Positions 1 to 5,435 of a DNA stretch of 5,937 nucleotides are shown piece after piece (within the stretch, counting starts at the first letter, position 1; each line of letters starts with the position of its first letter). The position numbers and the translations under genes are program-made. Source of the DNA: Mesorhizobium sp. (GTDB lineage: Bacteria; Pseudomonadota; Alphaproteobacteria; Rhizobiales; Rhizobiaceae); assembly GCA_030698645.1 (NCBI GenBank), contig JAUYMV010000607.1, forward strand, positions 1-5,937. Reading direction: 5' to 3'. A model generated the notes under the pieces. It was not told the DNA's origin. It did not search any database and worked only from the letters and a program-made list of their open reading frames with translations.

Positions 1-307
<307 letters not shown>

Positions 308-323
308 GCGTTCGACAGCCTTC

Positions 324-365
324 CATGAAAACGCCCGCCGGTGCGAACCGGCGGGCGTTTTCATG
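324..365. terminator. Bidirectional intrinsic terminator between ald and the OmpA-domain gene
   Basis: A perfect 19-bp inverted repeat has arms at 324-342 and 347-365 and a four-base loop, GCGA, at 343-346. The GC-rich core (ACGCCCGCCGGT) is flanked by AAAA on the left arm and TTTT on the right arm, so each strand reads a GC stem followed by a U-run. It starts 17 nt after the ald stop and ends 23 nt before the end of the converging OmpA-domain gene. It can therefore stop transcripts from both sides. On the plus strand the loop fits the GNRA tetraloop class. Confidence 0.93.
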
Positions 366-388
366 CGTGATGGACGGTATCCGGAGGA

Positions 389-955
389 TCAGAACGGCCT
401 GACCACGTCGGTGATCCGGCGCAGGGTGACGCGACGGTTGCGCCAGTCCTCGTACTGGGTCGGCACGAGAAGGAATTCCTCACCGTAGCCCACGGTTTCG
501 AGCGCCCGGCGCGGAACGTCGAATTCCTCGACGAGAACCCGGCGCAGCGAGTCGGCGCGGCGTTCGGAGAGAATCTGGTTCGATGCGAACGAGCCGACCG
601 CGTCGGTATGGCCTTCGATAAGGAAGACCTCGCGACGGTCGCGGCGCAGAATCCGTCGCATCGCGGTTGCGATGTTCTCGATCTTGCCAAACTGCGATGC
701 GGGGATTTCGGCCGAACCGAACGCGAAGTTGATCGACTGGATGTCGATCGACGGCGCCGTGCGCCGAAGTTCCGGCCGCCTGCGCAACTGCTCCACGGTG
801 ACGCGCTTCTCCGGCGCGATCCGGATGCGCGGCTGCGCCTCGAGCCTGCGCTCGATCTGATGCGCGCTCGGCGTGGTGGCCTGGGCGAAGGATGTAGCGG
901 GTGCTGCGAAAGTCGCGGCGACGGCGATGGCGATGAAGGCGCGGCGTGAAATCAT
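389..955 (-). CDS. OmpA-family periplasmic peptidoglycan-binding protein
   Basis: This 188-residue protein has an N-terminal signal sequence (about residues 1-25, ending TSFAQA, likely cut after SFA). A basic, Arg-rich linker follows (about 26-68), then an OmpA C-terminal domain (about 71-180). The domain shows INFAFGSAEIP (75-85), GHTDAVGS (115-122), NQILSERRA (126-134) and NRRVTL near the end. Asp118 and Arg133 have the 15-residue spacing of the two OmpA residues known to hold the diaminopimelate of peptidoglycan. There is no cysteine, so it is not a lipoprotein, and no beta-barrel precedes the domain. It is probably a soluble periplasmic protein that docks on the cell wall. The signal begins with SRRAFIA, close to the Tat consensus. 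The ATG at 953-955 has an AGGAG-type site (965-970). It lies 105 nt downstream of the GNAT gene on the same strand and could be read as a distal operon member or from its own promoter; I see no clear promoter. Confidence 0.9.
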   Translation of the reverse strand: MISRRAFIAIAVAATFAAPATSFAQATTPSAHQIERRLEAQPRIRIAPEKRVTVEQLRRRPELRRTAPSIDIQSINFAFGSAEIPASQFGKIENIATAMRRILRRDRREVFLIEGHTDAVGSFASNQILSERRADSLRRVLVEEFDVPRRALETVGYGEEFLLVPTQYEDWRNRRVTLRRITDVVRPF

Positions 956-1014
956 GGTCTTTATCTCCTCGAATCCGGGACCGGTTCCCGTTGGAAGCGA
1001 GACTGGCAGAGCAC

Positions 1015-1046
1015 AGCTGAAAGTCTCATGAACGCCGCGTTCAGCT
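1015..1046. repeat. Two overlapping, mutually exclusive inverted repeats between the GNAT and OmpA-domain genes
   Basis: The outer pair is AGCTGAA (1015-1021) and TTCAGCT (1040-1046), a perfect 7-bp dyad. The inner pair is TGAACGC (1029-1035) and GCGTTCA (1037-1043), also perfect, around one central base. The two share 1040-1043, so only one stem can form fully at a time. The element lies just after the GNAT stop and about 60-90 nt upstream of the OmpA-domain start on the minus strand. No U-run follows either stem on that strand, so it is not a standard terminator. An operator, an mRNA processing stem or chance are all possible. Confidence 0.4.
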
Positions 1047-1060
1047 TCGGACCGGCCTGA

Positions 1061-1633
1061 CTACGGCTTGACCAATATTGCCGCGCGCTCGCCGAGCGTC
1101 AGCGGGTGCACCGTCTCCTTGACCTGCGCGACGGGTGAAAAACCCATCTTCTGGTAGAGCGGCAGGGCGGCGGGATGATCGAGCGTGCAGGTCTGCACCG
1201 TCACGCGTTTGGGGTTCCTGGACCACGCCGCCTCCACGGCCGCGCCGAGGAACCAGCGGCCTAGCCCCTGCCCGGTCGCCGCCTCGGTCAGGCCGAAATA
1301 GACCAGCTCGACGGCATCCGGCGGCTGCGGCGCGACCTCGAACATGCCGACCGGGATGCCTTCCAGATAGAGCACGCGGATGTCGCGCGCCGGTTCGCCG
1401 AGTTTCTTGGCAAGCTCGGCGTCGCTCATCCGAAGCGCATTGACCCAGTGCCATTTGCGCCCGATGCGGTCCATCAGGTAGCGGTAGAAATGCGCCGGCA
1501 TGGCGCGCGCCTTCAAGAGCGCGAGCTGCCTGTTGTGCGGCAGCGGCGGATAGTGCGCCGGCGGCGCCGCCATCTCGAGGAAGGTGACCGTCACCGCGAT
1601 GGGTTCCGGCTGCTCCGGCAAATGCTTCTTCAC
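1061..1633 (-). CDS. GNAT family N-acetyltransferase
   Basis: This 190-residue cytoplasmic protein is a Gcn5-related acetyltransferase, which moves acetyl from acetyl-CoA to an amine; the acceptor is unknown. A leader of about 45 residues (rich in Pro near 24-32) and a helical region with HFYRYLMDRIG (48-58) and WHWVNALRMSD come first. The fold core follows: IRVLYLEGIPVGMFEV (85-100), beta-4 VELVYFGLT (108-116) and the acetyl-CoA loop ATGQGLGRW (119-127). The C-terminal motif TLDHPAALPLYQKMGF (150-165) holds Tyr160, the usual general acid. From memory, the layout matches a rhizobial GNAT group with the same VTVTFLEM-type opening. The start is GTG (1633-1631) overlapping the sseA stop as GTGA, with a GAGGGGG site 7 nt upstream. 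The next ATG would drop 20 residues, including the conserved opening. The frame stays open farther upstream inside sseA, but that extension is a shadow. It is the last overlapping gene of the cysK operon. Confidence 0.88.
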   Translation of the reverse strand: MKKHLPEQPEPIAVTVTFLEMAAPPAHYPPLPHNRQLALLKARAMPAHFYRYLMDRIGRKWHWVNALRMSDAELAKKLGEPARDIRVLYLEGIPVGMFEVAPQPPDAVELVYFGLTEAATGQGLGRWFLGAAVEAAWSRNPKRVTVQTCTLDHPAALPLYQKMGFSPVAQVKETVHPLTLGERAAILVKP

Positions 1634-2481
1634 GATCCGGCCCCCTCGATCGGCGTGTCGTCGCGCCCGCCCCATTCGGTCCACGAGCCGTCGTAGAGCC
1701 TGTTGTCGGTGTGGCCGAGCGTTTCGAGCGCAAGCGTCAGGGTTGCGGCGGTGACGCCCGATCCGCATGTCGTCACCACCGGCCGCGACAGGTCGACGCC
1801 AGCATCGGCGAATGCCGCGCGCAGTTCGTCCGGCGCGAGCAATCTGCCGTCGCGCGACAGGGTGAGCGCCGGCACGTTTGACGCGCCCGGCATATGGCCG
1901 CCGCGAACGCCGGCGCGCGGCTCGGGATCGCGACCCGCGAAGCGTCCCGCCGGCCGCGCGTCGGCGATCTCGGCCTCGCCGGTGTCGACGATGCGGCGCA
2001 TGTCGGACAGGCTCGCAACACGCTTCGGGTCGAACTCGACCTCGAACACGCACGACGCCACCTTGGTCGGCTTGTTCGTGACGAAACGGCCGGCTGCCTT
2101 CCAGCCGTCGATGCCGCCTTCCAGAATCCTGACGTTCCTGGCGCCCATGATGCGGAACATCCACCACACGCGCGGCGCCGAGAAGAAGCCCGGCCCGTCA
2201 TAGACGATGATCGTGTCGTCGCGCGAGATGCCCATGGACCCGGCGAATGTCGCAAAGACCAGGGGCGACGGCAGCGCATGCGGAAGGTTTGAAGCGGGGT
2301 CGACGACGAGATCCTGATCGAAGAACACCGCGCGCGGGATATGTCCGGCGTCGTATTCCGCGCGCGCATCGCGGTTTTGCGCCGGCAGATACCAGGATGC
2401 ATCGACGACGGCCATGCCGGGATCGTTCAGATGCGCCGCGAGCCAGTCGGCGGAAACGGTGAACGGATTCGGCTCGGCCAT
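1630..2481 (-). CDS. sseA: 3-mercaptopyruvate sulfurtransferase (two-domain rhodanese)
   Basis: The enzyme takes sulfur from 3-mercaptopyruvate, a cysteine transamination product, onto an active-site cysteine persulfide and passes it to thiols or cyanide. It is 283 residues, the usual length for SseA/TST proteins, with no signal peptide, so it is cytoplasmic. The N-terminal rhodanese domain (about 7-135) shows VVDASWYLP (25-33), AGHIPRAVFFD (45-55) and YDGPGFFSAPRVWW, with Asp95 where a catalytic Cys would sit, as expected for the inactive half. The C-terminal domain (about 150-275) has Cys239 in CGSGVTA (239-245), the loop that marks mercaptopyruvate rather than thiosulfate specificity. Arg180 and Arg189 (GRFAGRDPEPR) match the substrate-binding arginines known in rat MST. 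The ATG at 2481-2479 has AGGGAAG upstream. The frame is open for 93 more codons into alaX, but only the downstream part aligns with the family. It starts 26 nt after alaX ends. Confidence 0.95.
   Translation of the reverse strand: MAEPNPFTVSADWLAAHLNDPGMAVVDASWYLPAQNRDARAEYDAGHIPRAVFFDQDLVVDPASNLPHALPSPLVFATFAGSMGISRDDTIIVYDGPGFFSAPRVWWMFRIMGARNVRILEGGIDGWKAAGRFVTNKPTKVASCVFEVEFDPKRVASLSDMRRIVDTGEAEIADARPAGRFAGRDPEPRAGVRGGHMPGASNVPALTLSRDGRLLAPDELRAAFADAGVDLSRPVVTTCGSGVTAATLTLALETLGHTDNRLYDGSWTEWGGRDDTPIEGAGS
1641..1647 (-). promoter_or_regulatory. Ribosome binding site fixing the GTG start of the GNAT gene
   Basis: The minus strand reads GAGGGGG seven bases before the GTG at 1633-1631. It lies inside the end of sseA, so translation of the GNAT gene is probably coupled to sseA. 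It supports the GTG over the later ATG, which is 60 nt downstream. Confidence 0.6.
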
Positions 2482-2490
2482 GCTCTGGTG

Positions 2491-2497
2491 CTTCCCT
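2491..2497 (-). promoter_or_regulatory. Ribosome binding site fixing the sseA start
   Basis: AGGGAAG on the minus strand lies nine bases before the ATG at 2481-2479, within the 26-nt alaX-sseA gap. It selects this start over the open frame that continues upstream into alaX. Confidence 0.65.
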
Positions 2498-2507
2498 GCG
2501 CTGTCGC

Positions 2508-3251
2508 TCACTGCAATGGCATCCGGCCGAAGCGCAGCCTGAAGCGGCGGTTCTCGCGGCCCTTCTTTTCGATCTTGCCGATATGTATCTCGCCCACTTC
2601 CGAAGTGCGGGCAACATGCGTTCCGCCGCAGGGCTGGCTGTCCACGGACGCCTCGTCGCCGATGCAGACGAGACGGATGCGGCCGGTTCCGGTCGGCGGG
2701 CGCACGTTCTTCGATTTCACCAGGCCGGGATTGGCGGCCAGTTCCGCGTCGGTGATCCATCGGGTGAAGACGGGGTGATCGGCATCGATCAGGTCCATCA
2801 GCGCCTCGGTCAAATCTTCCTTGGTGACGCGCGCGTCCGGCATGTCGAAATCGACGCGGCTGTCGTCCTCGGCAACCGACGCGCCGGTGATCGGAAAGGG
2901 ACAGATGACGGTCAGCAGGTGGCAGGCCGTGTGCATGCGCATCAGGCGCAACCGGCGCTCCCAGTCGATGACGAGCCGAAGCGGTTCGCCGGGCTCGGGC
3001 AGGACGATGCCGGGCGCCGGCACATGGATGATCTCGTCCTTGGTTTCGCCGGTGATGGTCGCCGCGATGGCAATCTCGCCGCCGTCGGCGCGAACGAGCT
3101 TTCCGGTGTCGCCGGGCTGGCCTCCCGAGGTGGCGTAGAAGATCGTGCGGTCGAGAATGATGCCGCCGCGATCGTTGATGGCGACGACATGCGCGTCGGC
3201 CTGCGCCAGATAGGCGTCGTCGCGAAACAGCGCTTCGGTCGATTGGGCCAT
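2508..3251 (-). CDS. alaX: Alanyl-tRNA editing hydrolase (AlaX type)
   Basis: This is a free-standing relative of the editing domain of alanyl-tRNA synthetase. It hydrolyses Ser-tRNA(Ala), and in some members Gly-tRNA(Ala), in the cytoplasm. At 247 residues it has the medium AlaX-M size. The Gly-rich family motif appears as FYATSGGQPGDTG (38-50). Zinc ligands are present as HTACH (His107, His111) and CGGTH (Cys208, His212), the HxxxH plus CxxxH pair of catalytic editing domains. The protein lacks the aminoacylation domain and the C-Ala domain, so it is not a fragment of alaS. The ATG (3251-3249) overlaps the cysK stop as TGATG, sharing one base. The site before it is weak (GGGT), which suggests translational coupling to cysK. 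sseA follows after 26 nt. All expected key residues are visible, so it is probably active. The choice between serine and glycine as preferred target cannot be read from the sequence. Confidence 0.94.
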   Translation of the reverse strand: MAQSTEALFRDDAYLAQADAHVVAINDRGGIILDRTIFYATSGGQPGDTGKLVRADGGEIAIAATITGETKDEIIHVPAPGIVLPEPGEPLRLVIDWERRLRLMRMHTACHLLTVICPFPITGASVAEDDSRVDFDMPDARVTKEDLTEALMDLIDADHPVFTRWITDAELAANPGLVKSKNVRPPTGTGRIRLVCIGDEASVDSQPCGGTHVARTSEVGEIHIGKIEKKGRENRRFRLRFGRMPLQ

Positions 3252-4285
3252 CAGCCGACCCGTTCGAACGGCACGGAAAACTGCGGGGACCTGTCCATCC
3301 AGTCCGGCACCGGAAGGTTCTTTTCGCGCAGGAAATCCGGATTGAACAGTTTTGACTGATAGCGCGTGCCGTAGTCGCAGAGGATGGTCACGATGGTGTG
3401 GCCGGGACCCAGATCGCGCGCCAGGCGAATCGCGCCGGCGATGTTGATGCCTGACGAGCCGCCGAGGCAGAGCCCCTCCTCCCTTACAAGGTCGAAGACG
3501 ATCGGCAGCGCCTCGTCGTCAGGCACCTGGTAGGCGAACTCGGGCGTAAAGCCTTCGAGATTCGCGGTGATGCGGCCCTGGCCGATGCCTTCGGTGATCG
3601 AGCTGCCTTCCGATTTCAGCTCGCCCTCGGTGTAGAAGCTGTAAAGCGCGGCGCCGAGCGGATCGGCGATGGCGATCTTGATGTCGGGGTCCCTGCGCTG
3701 CAGGCCGATGGCGACGCCGGCGAGCGTGCCGCCGGTACCCACCGATGAAACGAAGCCGTGCACCTTGCCGCCGGTCTGCCGGTAGATTTCGTCCGCGGTG
3801 GTGGCGATATGGCCGTCGCGATTGGCGACATTGTCGAACTGGTTGGCCCAGATCGCGCCGTTCGGCTCGCTCAGCGCCAGTTGCTCTGCCAGGCGGCCGG
3901 AGACTTTCACATAGTTGTTGGGATTCTTGTAGGGGACCGCCGGCACCTCGATCAGCTCGGCGCCGAGCAGGCGCAGCACGTCCTTCTTCTCCTGGCTCTG
4001 GGTGTCCGGGATGACGATGACGGTGCGGTAGCCGAGCGCCTTGCCGACGACGGTCAGGCCGATCCCGGTGTTGCCCGCGGTGCCTTCGACGATGACGCCG
4101 CCGGGTTTCAGCAGGCCCCTGCGCTCGGCATCGCGGATGATGAACAGCGCCGCGCGGTCCTTCACCGACTGGCCCGGATTCATGAATTCGGCCTTGCCGA
4201 GAATCTCGCAGCCGGTTTCCTCGGATGCGCGCTTCAAGCGGATGAGTGGCGTATTGCCGATAGCCTCGATGACCGAACTGAACAT
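3251..4285 (-). CDS. cysK: Cysteine synthase (O-acetylserine sulfhydrylase), PLP-dependent
   Basis: This fold-type II PLP enzyme makes cysteine from O-acetylserine and sulfide in the cytoplasm. From the ATG at 4285 it has 344 residues. It opens with VIEAIGNTPLIRL, the family start. Lys42 in NPGQSVKDRAAL (37-46) is the PLP Schiff-base lysine. The substrate loop is EGTAGNTGIGL (67-77), the phosphate-binding loop is GTGGT (183-187), and the PLP-ring serine is in GGSSGINIAG (275-284). TEGIGQGRITANLE (231-244) is the active-site cap. Classical CysK has EPTSGNTG and a C-terminus of about 310-325 residues. Here the loop has Gly-Thr-Ala, and the tail runs on as LCDYGTRYQSKLFNPDFLREK, a variant I recall in rhizobial homologues. 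Cystathionine beta-synthase-like use of another substrate is therefore possible. Two in-frame ATGs lie upstream (4327 and 4363), giving 14 or 26 extra residues. The frame also stays open far into the antisense of the SDR gene, which is a shadow. It is the first gene of the minus-strand operon. Confidence 0.93.
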   Translation of the reverse strand: MFSSVIEAIGNTPLIRLKRASEETGCEILGKAEFMNPGQSVKDRAALFIIRDAERRGLLKPGGVIVEGTAGNTGIGLTVVGKALGYRTVIVIPDTQSQEKKDVLRLLGAELIEVPAVPYKNPNNYVKVSGRLAEQLALSEPNGAIWANQFDNVANRDGHIATTADEIYRQTGGKVHGFVSSVGTGGTLAGVAIGLQRRDPDIKIAIADPLGAALYSFYTEGELKSEGSSITEGIGQGRITANLEGFTPEFAYQVPDDEALPIVFDLVREEGLCLGGSSGINIAGAIRLARDLGPGHTIVTILCDYGTRYQSKLFNPDFLREKNLPVPDWMDRSPQFSVPFERVG

Positions 4286-4290
4286 GACGT

Positions 4291-4296
4291 TTCCCT
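4291..4296 (-). promoter_or_regulatory. Ribosome binding site favouring the cysK start at 4285
   Basis: AGGGAA on the minus strand is five bases before the ATG at 4285-4283. The upstream ATG at 4327 has no good site, while the one at 4363 has GGAAG seven bases ahead. The 4285 start is preferred because the family begins with this short hydrophobic stretch just before IGNTPL. Confidence 0.6.
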
Positions 4297-4388
4297 GACT
4301 GGCGTCGCCGACCGTAATTGGTTTCATGCCCGGATTGAAGCGCGGACATCGGCTGGTACGCATCGTTGTGCTTCCGTGGCGTCCCGCC

Positions 4389-4417
4389 CGTCTAGAAAGG
4401 CGCCTGGCGACTGACAA
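4389..4417 (-). promoter_or_regulatory. Candidate sigma-70 promoter for the cysK operon
   Basis: On the minus strand, TTGTCA (4417-4412) is followed after exactly 17 nt by TAGACG (4394-4389). The -35 box is one base from TTGACA; the -10 box keeps only three consensus positions. It would give a leader of roughly 95 nt before the ATG at 4285 and would also allow the longer start at 4363. The weak -10 box makes this tentative. Confidence 0.35.
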
Positions 4418-4446
4418 GGACGGATTTTGCGCGCCTTGAACCGTCC
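4418..4446. repeat. Inverted repeat abutting the putative cysK -35 box
   Basis: GGACGG (4418-4423) and CCGTCC (4441-4446) form a perfect 6-bp dyad with a 17-nt spacer. It directly touches the putative -35 box at 4412-4417. An alternative CAAGG/CCTTG pairing (4415-4419 with 4434-4438) overlaps it. It sits where an activator or repressor such as a LysR-type regulator might bind, but six base pairs can occur by chance in GC-rich DNA. Confidence 0.3.
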
Positions 4447-4476
4447 GCAGCATTTTTTCTCCCGTCGTCCGGATGG

Positions 4477-4496
4477 CGCTCCGCCCTGGCGGGGCG
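4477..4496. repeat. GC-rich hairpin in the divergent intergenic region
   Basis: CGCTCCGCC (4477-4485) faces GGCGGGGCG (4488-4496). On the plus strand RNA they pair over up to nine positions with one G-U pair, the innermost pair probably opening to make a four-base loop. No U-run follows on the plus strand, and the minus-strand sequence after it is not T-rich either. It may separate the two divergent transcripts or have no role. Confidence 0.4.
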
Positions 4497-4560
4497 TTCA
4501 GCGGGCTCTTTGCCGCGCGGCGCCACCCGTCCAGATGCCGCCATCTTCCAAACGTACGGC

Positions 4561-4589
4561 TTGGCGCGAGAGGCAATGCTGCGCTAGAG
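4561..4589 (+). promoter_or_regulatory. Candidate alphaproteobacterial housekeeping promoter for the SDR gene
   Basis: TTGGCGC begins at 4561 and GCTAGAGA lies at 4583-4590, with 17 nt between the two hexamers (4561-4566 and 4584-4589). They resemble the TTGACGS and GCTANAWC boxes described for alphaproteobacterial (Caulobacter) sigma-70 promoters. Transcription would begin near 4596, leaving a leader of about 30 nt that carries the GGAGG ribosome site at 4619-4623. Confidence 0.45.
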
Positions 4590-4627
4590 AGCGGATGAGC
4601 CACAACGAGTAACAGTCCGGAGGTTCC

Positions 4628-5428
4628 ATGACACTCTATCGCGCAGTTCCGCAGGACGGCGTCGCGTGGGTTACCGGGGCCAGCACCGGGATCGGGCGTC
4701 AGCTTGCGCTGGACCTGGCGCGCGAGGGCTATGTCGTGGCGGTGACGGCGCGCGGCGAGGACAAGCTCGCTGCGCTCGTGACGGAAGCAGCCGGATCGAA
4801 AGGCCGGATCGTCCCCTTCCCGGGCGACGTCACCGACAAGGCGGCGATGCCGGAACTCGTGTCCGCCATCGAGTCGGAACTCGGTCCAATCGTGCTCGCC
4901 ATCTTCAATGCCGGCACCTACTATCCGACGCGCGGCGACCATCTGGACGTCGACAATTTCGTGAAGACCTACGAGATCAACATGTTCGGCGTGGTGTTCT
5001 GCCTGGTGCCGGTGGTCGAGCGCATGAAGGCGCGGGCGCGCGGCCAGGTCGCCATCATGGGCTCGGTCTCGGCCTATGGCGGTCTGCCGATGGCCGCGGC
5101 CTATGGCGCGTCGAAAGCCGCGCTCAACAACATGGCGGCCGCGCTGAAGTTCGATTTCGACAAGATGAACATCCGCATCCAGATCGTGAACCCCGGCTTC
5201 GTGAAGACCCCGCTGACCGCGAAGAACAATTTCGCCATGCCGGCGCTGATGGACGTGGGCGATGCGTCCGCCCGCATCGTCAGGGGGCTGCGCTCGGGCG
5301 GTTTCGAAATCGCGTTCCCGCGCCGTTTCGTGCTGCTGCTCAAGCTGATCAACCTGCTGCCGCACGCCGCCTATTTCGCCGTGATGAGCCGCGCGATGGG
5401 TTGGCGAAAACGCCCGATGCGCAAATAG
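4628..5428 (+). CDS. Short-chain dehydrogenase/reductase (SDR), classical type
   Basis: This 266-residue NAD(P)-dependent oxidoreductase has a full classical SDR set. It has the Rossmann motif TGASTGIG (16-23), Asp67 in GDVTD (66-70) near the adenine pocket, NAG (94-96), Asn118, Ser146, and Tyr159 with Lys163 (YGASK). Ser sits the usual 13 residues before Tyr, so the tetrad is intact. VNPGFVKTPLT (187-197) closes the cofactor site. Arg42 after the second strand hints at NADP(H) preference, but this is weak. The C-terminal segment after about residue 230 is hydrophobic and basic (FVLLLKLINLLP, then AAYFAV, ending RKRPMRK) and could lie on the membrane, which would suit a lipid-like substrate. 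The substrate is not known. The ATG follows GGAGG by only four bases. It stops one base away from the stop of the converging MFS transporter. Confidence 0.92.
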   Translation: MTLYRAVPQDGVAWVTGASTGIGRQLALDLAREGYVVAVTARGEDKLAALVTEAAGSKGRIVPFPGDVTDKAAMPELVSAIESELGPIVLAIFNAGTYYPTRGDHLDVDNFVKTYEINMFGVVFCLVPVVERMKARARGQVAIMGSVSAYGGLPMAAAYGASKAALNNMAAALKFDFDKMNIRIQIVNPGFVKTPLTAKNNFAMPALMDVGDASARIVRGLRSGGFEIAFPRRFVLLLKLINLLPHAAYFAVMSRAMGWRKRPMRK

Positions 5429-5435
5429 CCTAGGC
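5428..5435. repeat. Palindrome spanning both convergent stop codons
   Basis: GCCTAGGC is a perfect 8-bp palindrome. It includes the last base of the SDR TAG stop (5426-5428) and the CTA (5430-5432) that reads TAG for the MFS gene. It also contains CCTAGG (5429-5434), which overlaps GGCGCGCC (5433-5440). It is too short to act as a terminator. Confidence 0.6.

Larger units (their letters stand above)
4286..4627. other. Divergent regulatory region between cysK (-) and the SDR gene (+), 342 nt
   Basis: I see no convincing gene here. The stretch contains candidate promoters facing each way (4389-4417 minus, 4561-4589 plus), a 6-bp dyad next to the minus -35 box, a T6 run at 4453-4458 and a GC hairpin at 4477-4496. 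A plus-strand frame of about 61 codons (4427-4612, TTG start) ends before the SDR ribosome site. It has no family features and no ribosome site and was left out. I could not match the cysK leader to a known riboswitch by eye. Confidence 0.7.

Noticed and set aside
1634..2167. Upstream extension of the GNAT frame to 368 residues.
   Set aside because: It overlaps sseA in another frame and is Arg-rich with no domain; the GTG at 1633 has a good ribosome site and the family start.
2482..2760. Upstream extension of the sseA frame to 376 residues.
   Set aside because: It lies in another frame of alaX, which has all its zinc ligands; AGGGAAG before the ATG at 2481 marks the true start.
2583..3359. 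Plus-strand frame of 258 codons opposite alaX.
   Set aside because: Shadow of alaX: no motifs, no ribosome site in a sensible context, and it crosses the cysK/alaX junction.
4286..4382. Possible SAM-II or other riboswitch in the cysK leader.
   Set aside because: I could not identify a conserved core or pseudoknot by eye; a covariance-model search of this stretch would decide it.
4427..4612. Small 61-codon frame before the SDR gene.
   Set aside because: TTG start, no ribosome site, Arg/Pro-rich composition typical of non-coding GC-rich DNA, and the candidate SDR promoter lies within it.
4604..4627. Minus-strand GGAAC and CGTT boxes resembling an EcfG general-stress promoter for cysK.
   Set aside because: The spacing is 15 nt rather than the usual 16-17, and it would create a leader of more than 300 nt.
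4286..5365. The cysK frame stays open for 360 codons upstream, giving a 704-residue frame antisense to the SDR gene.
   Set aside because: The extra part is rich in Arg, His and Asp and has no family features, while the SDR on the other strand is clearly real. High GC removes stop codons, and the family begins at the 4285 start.
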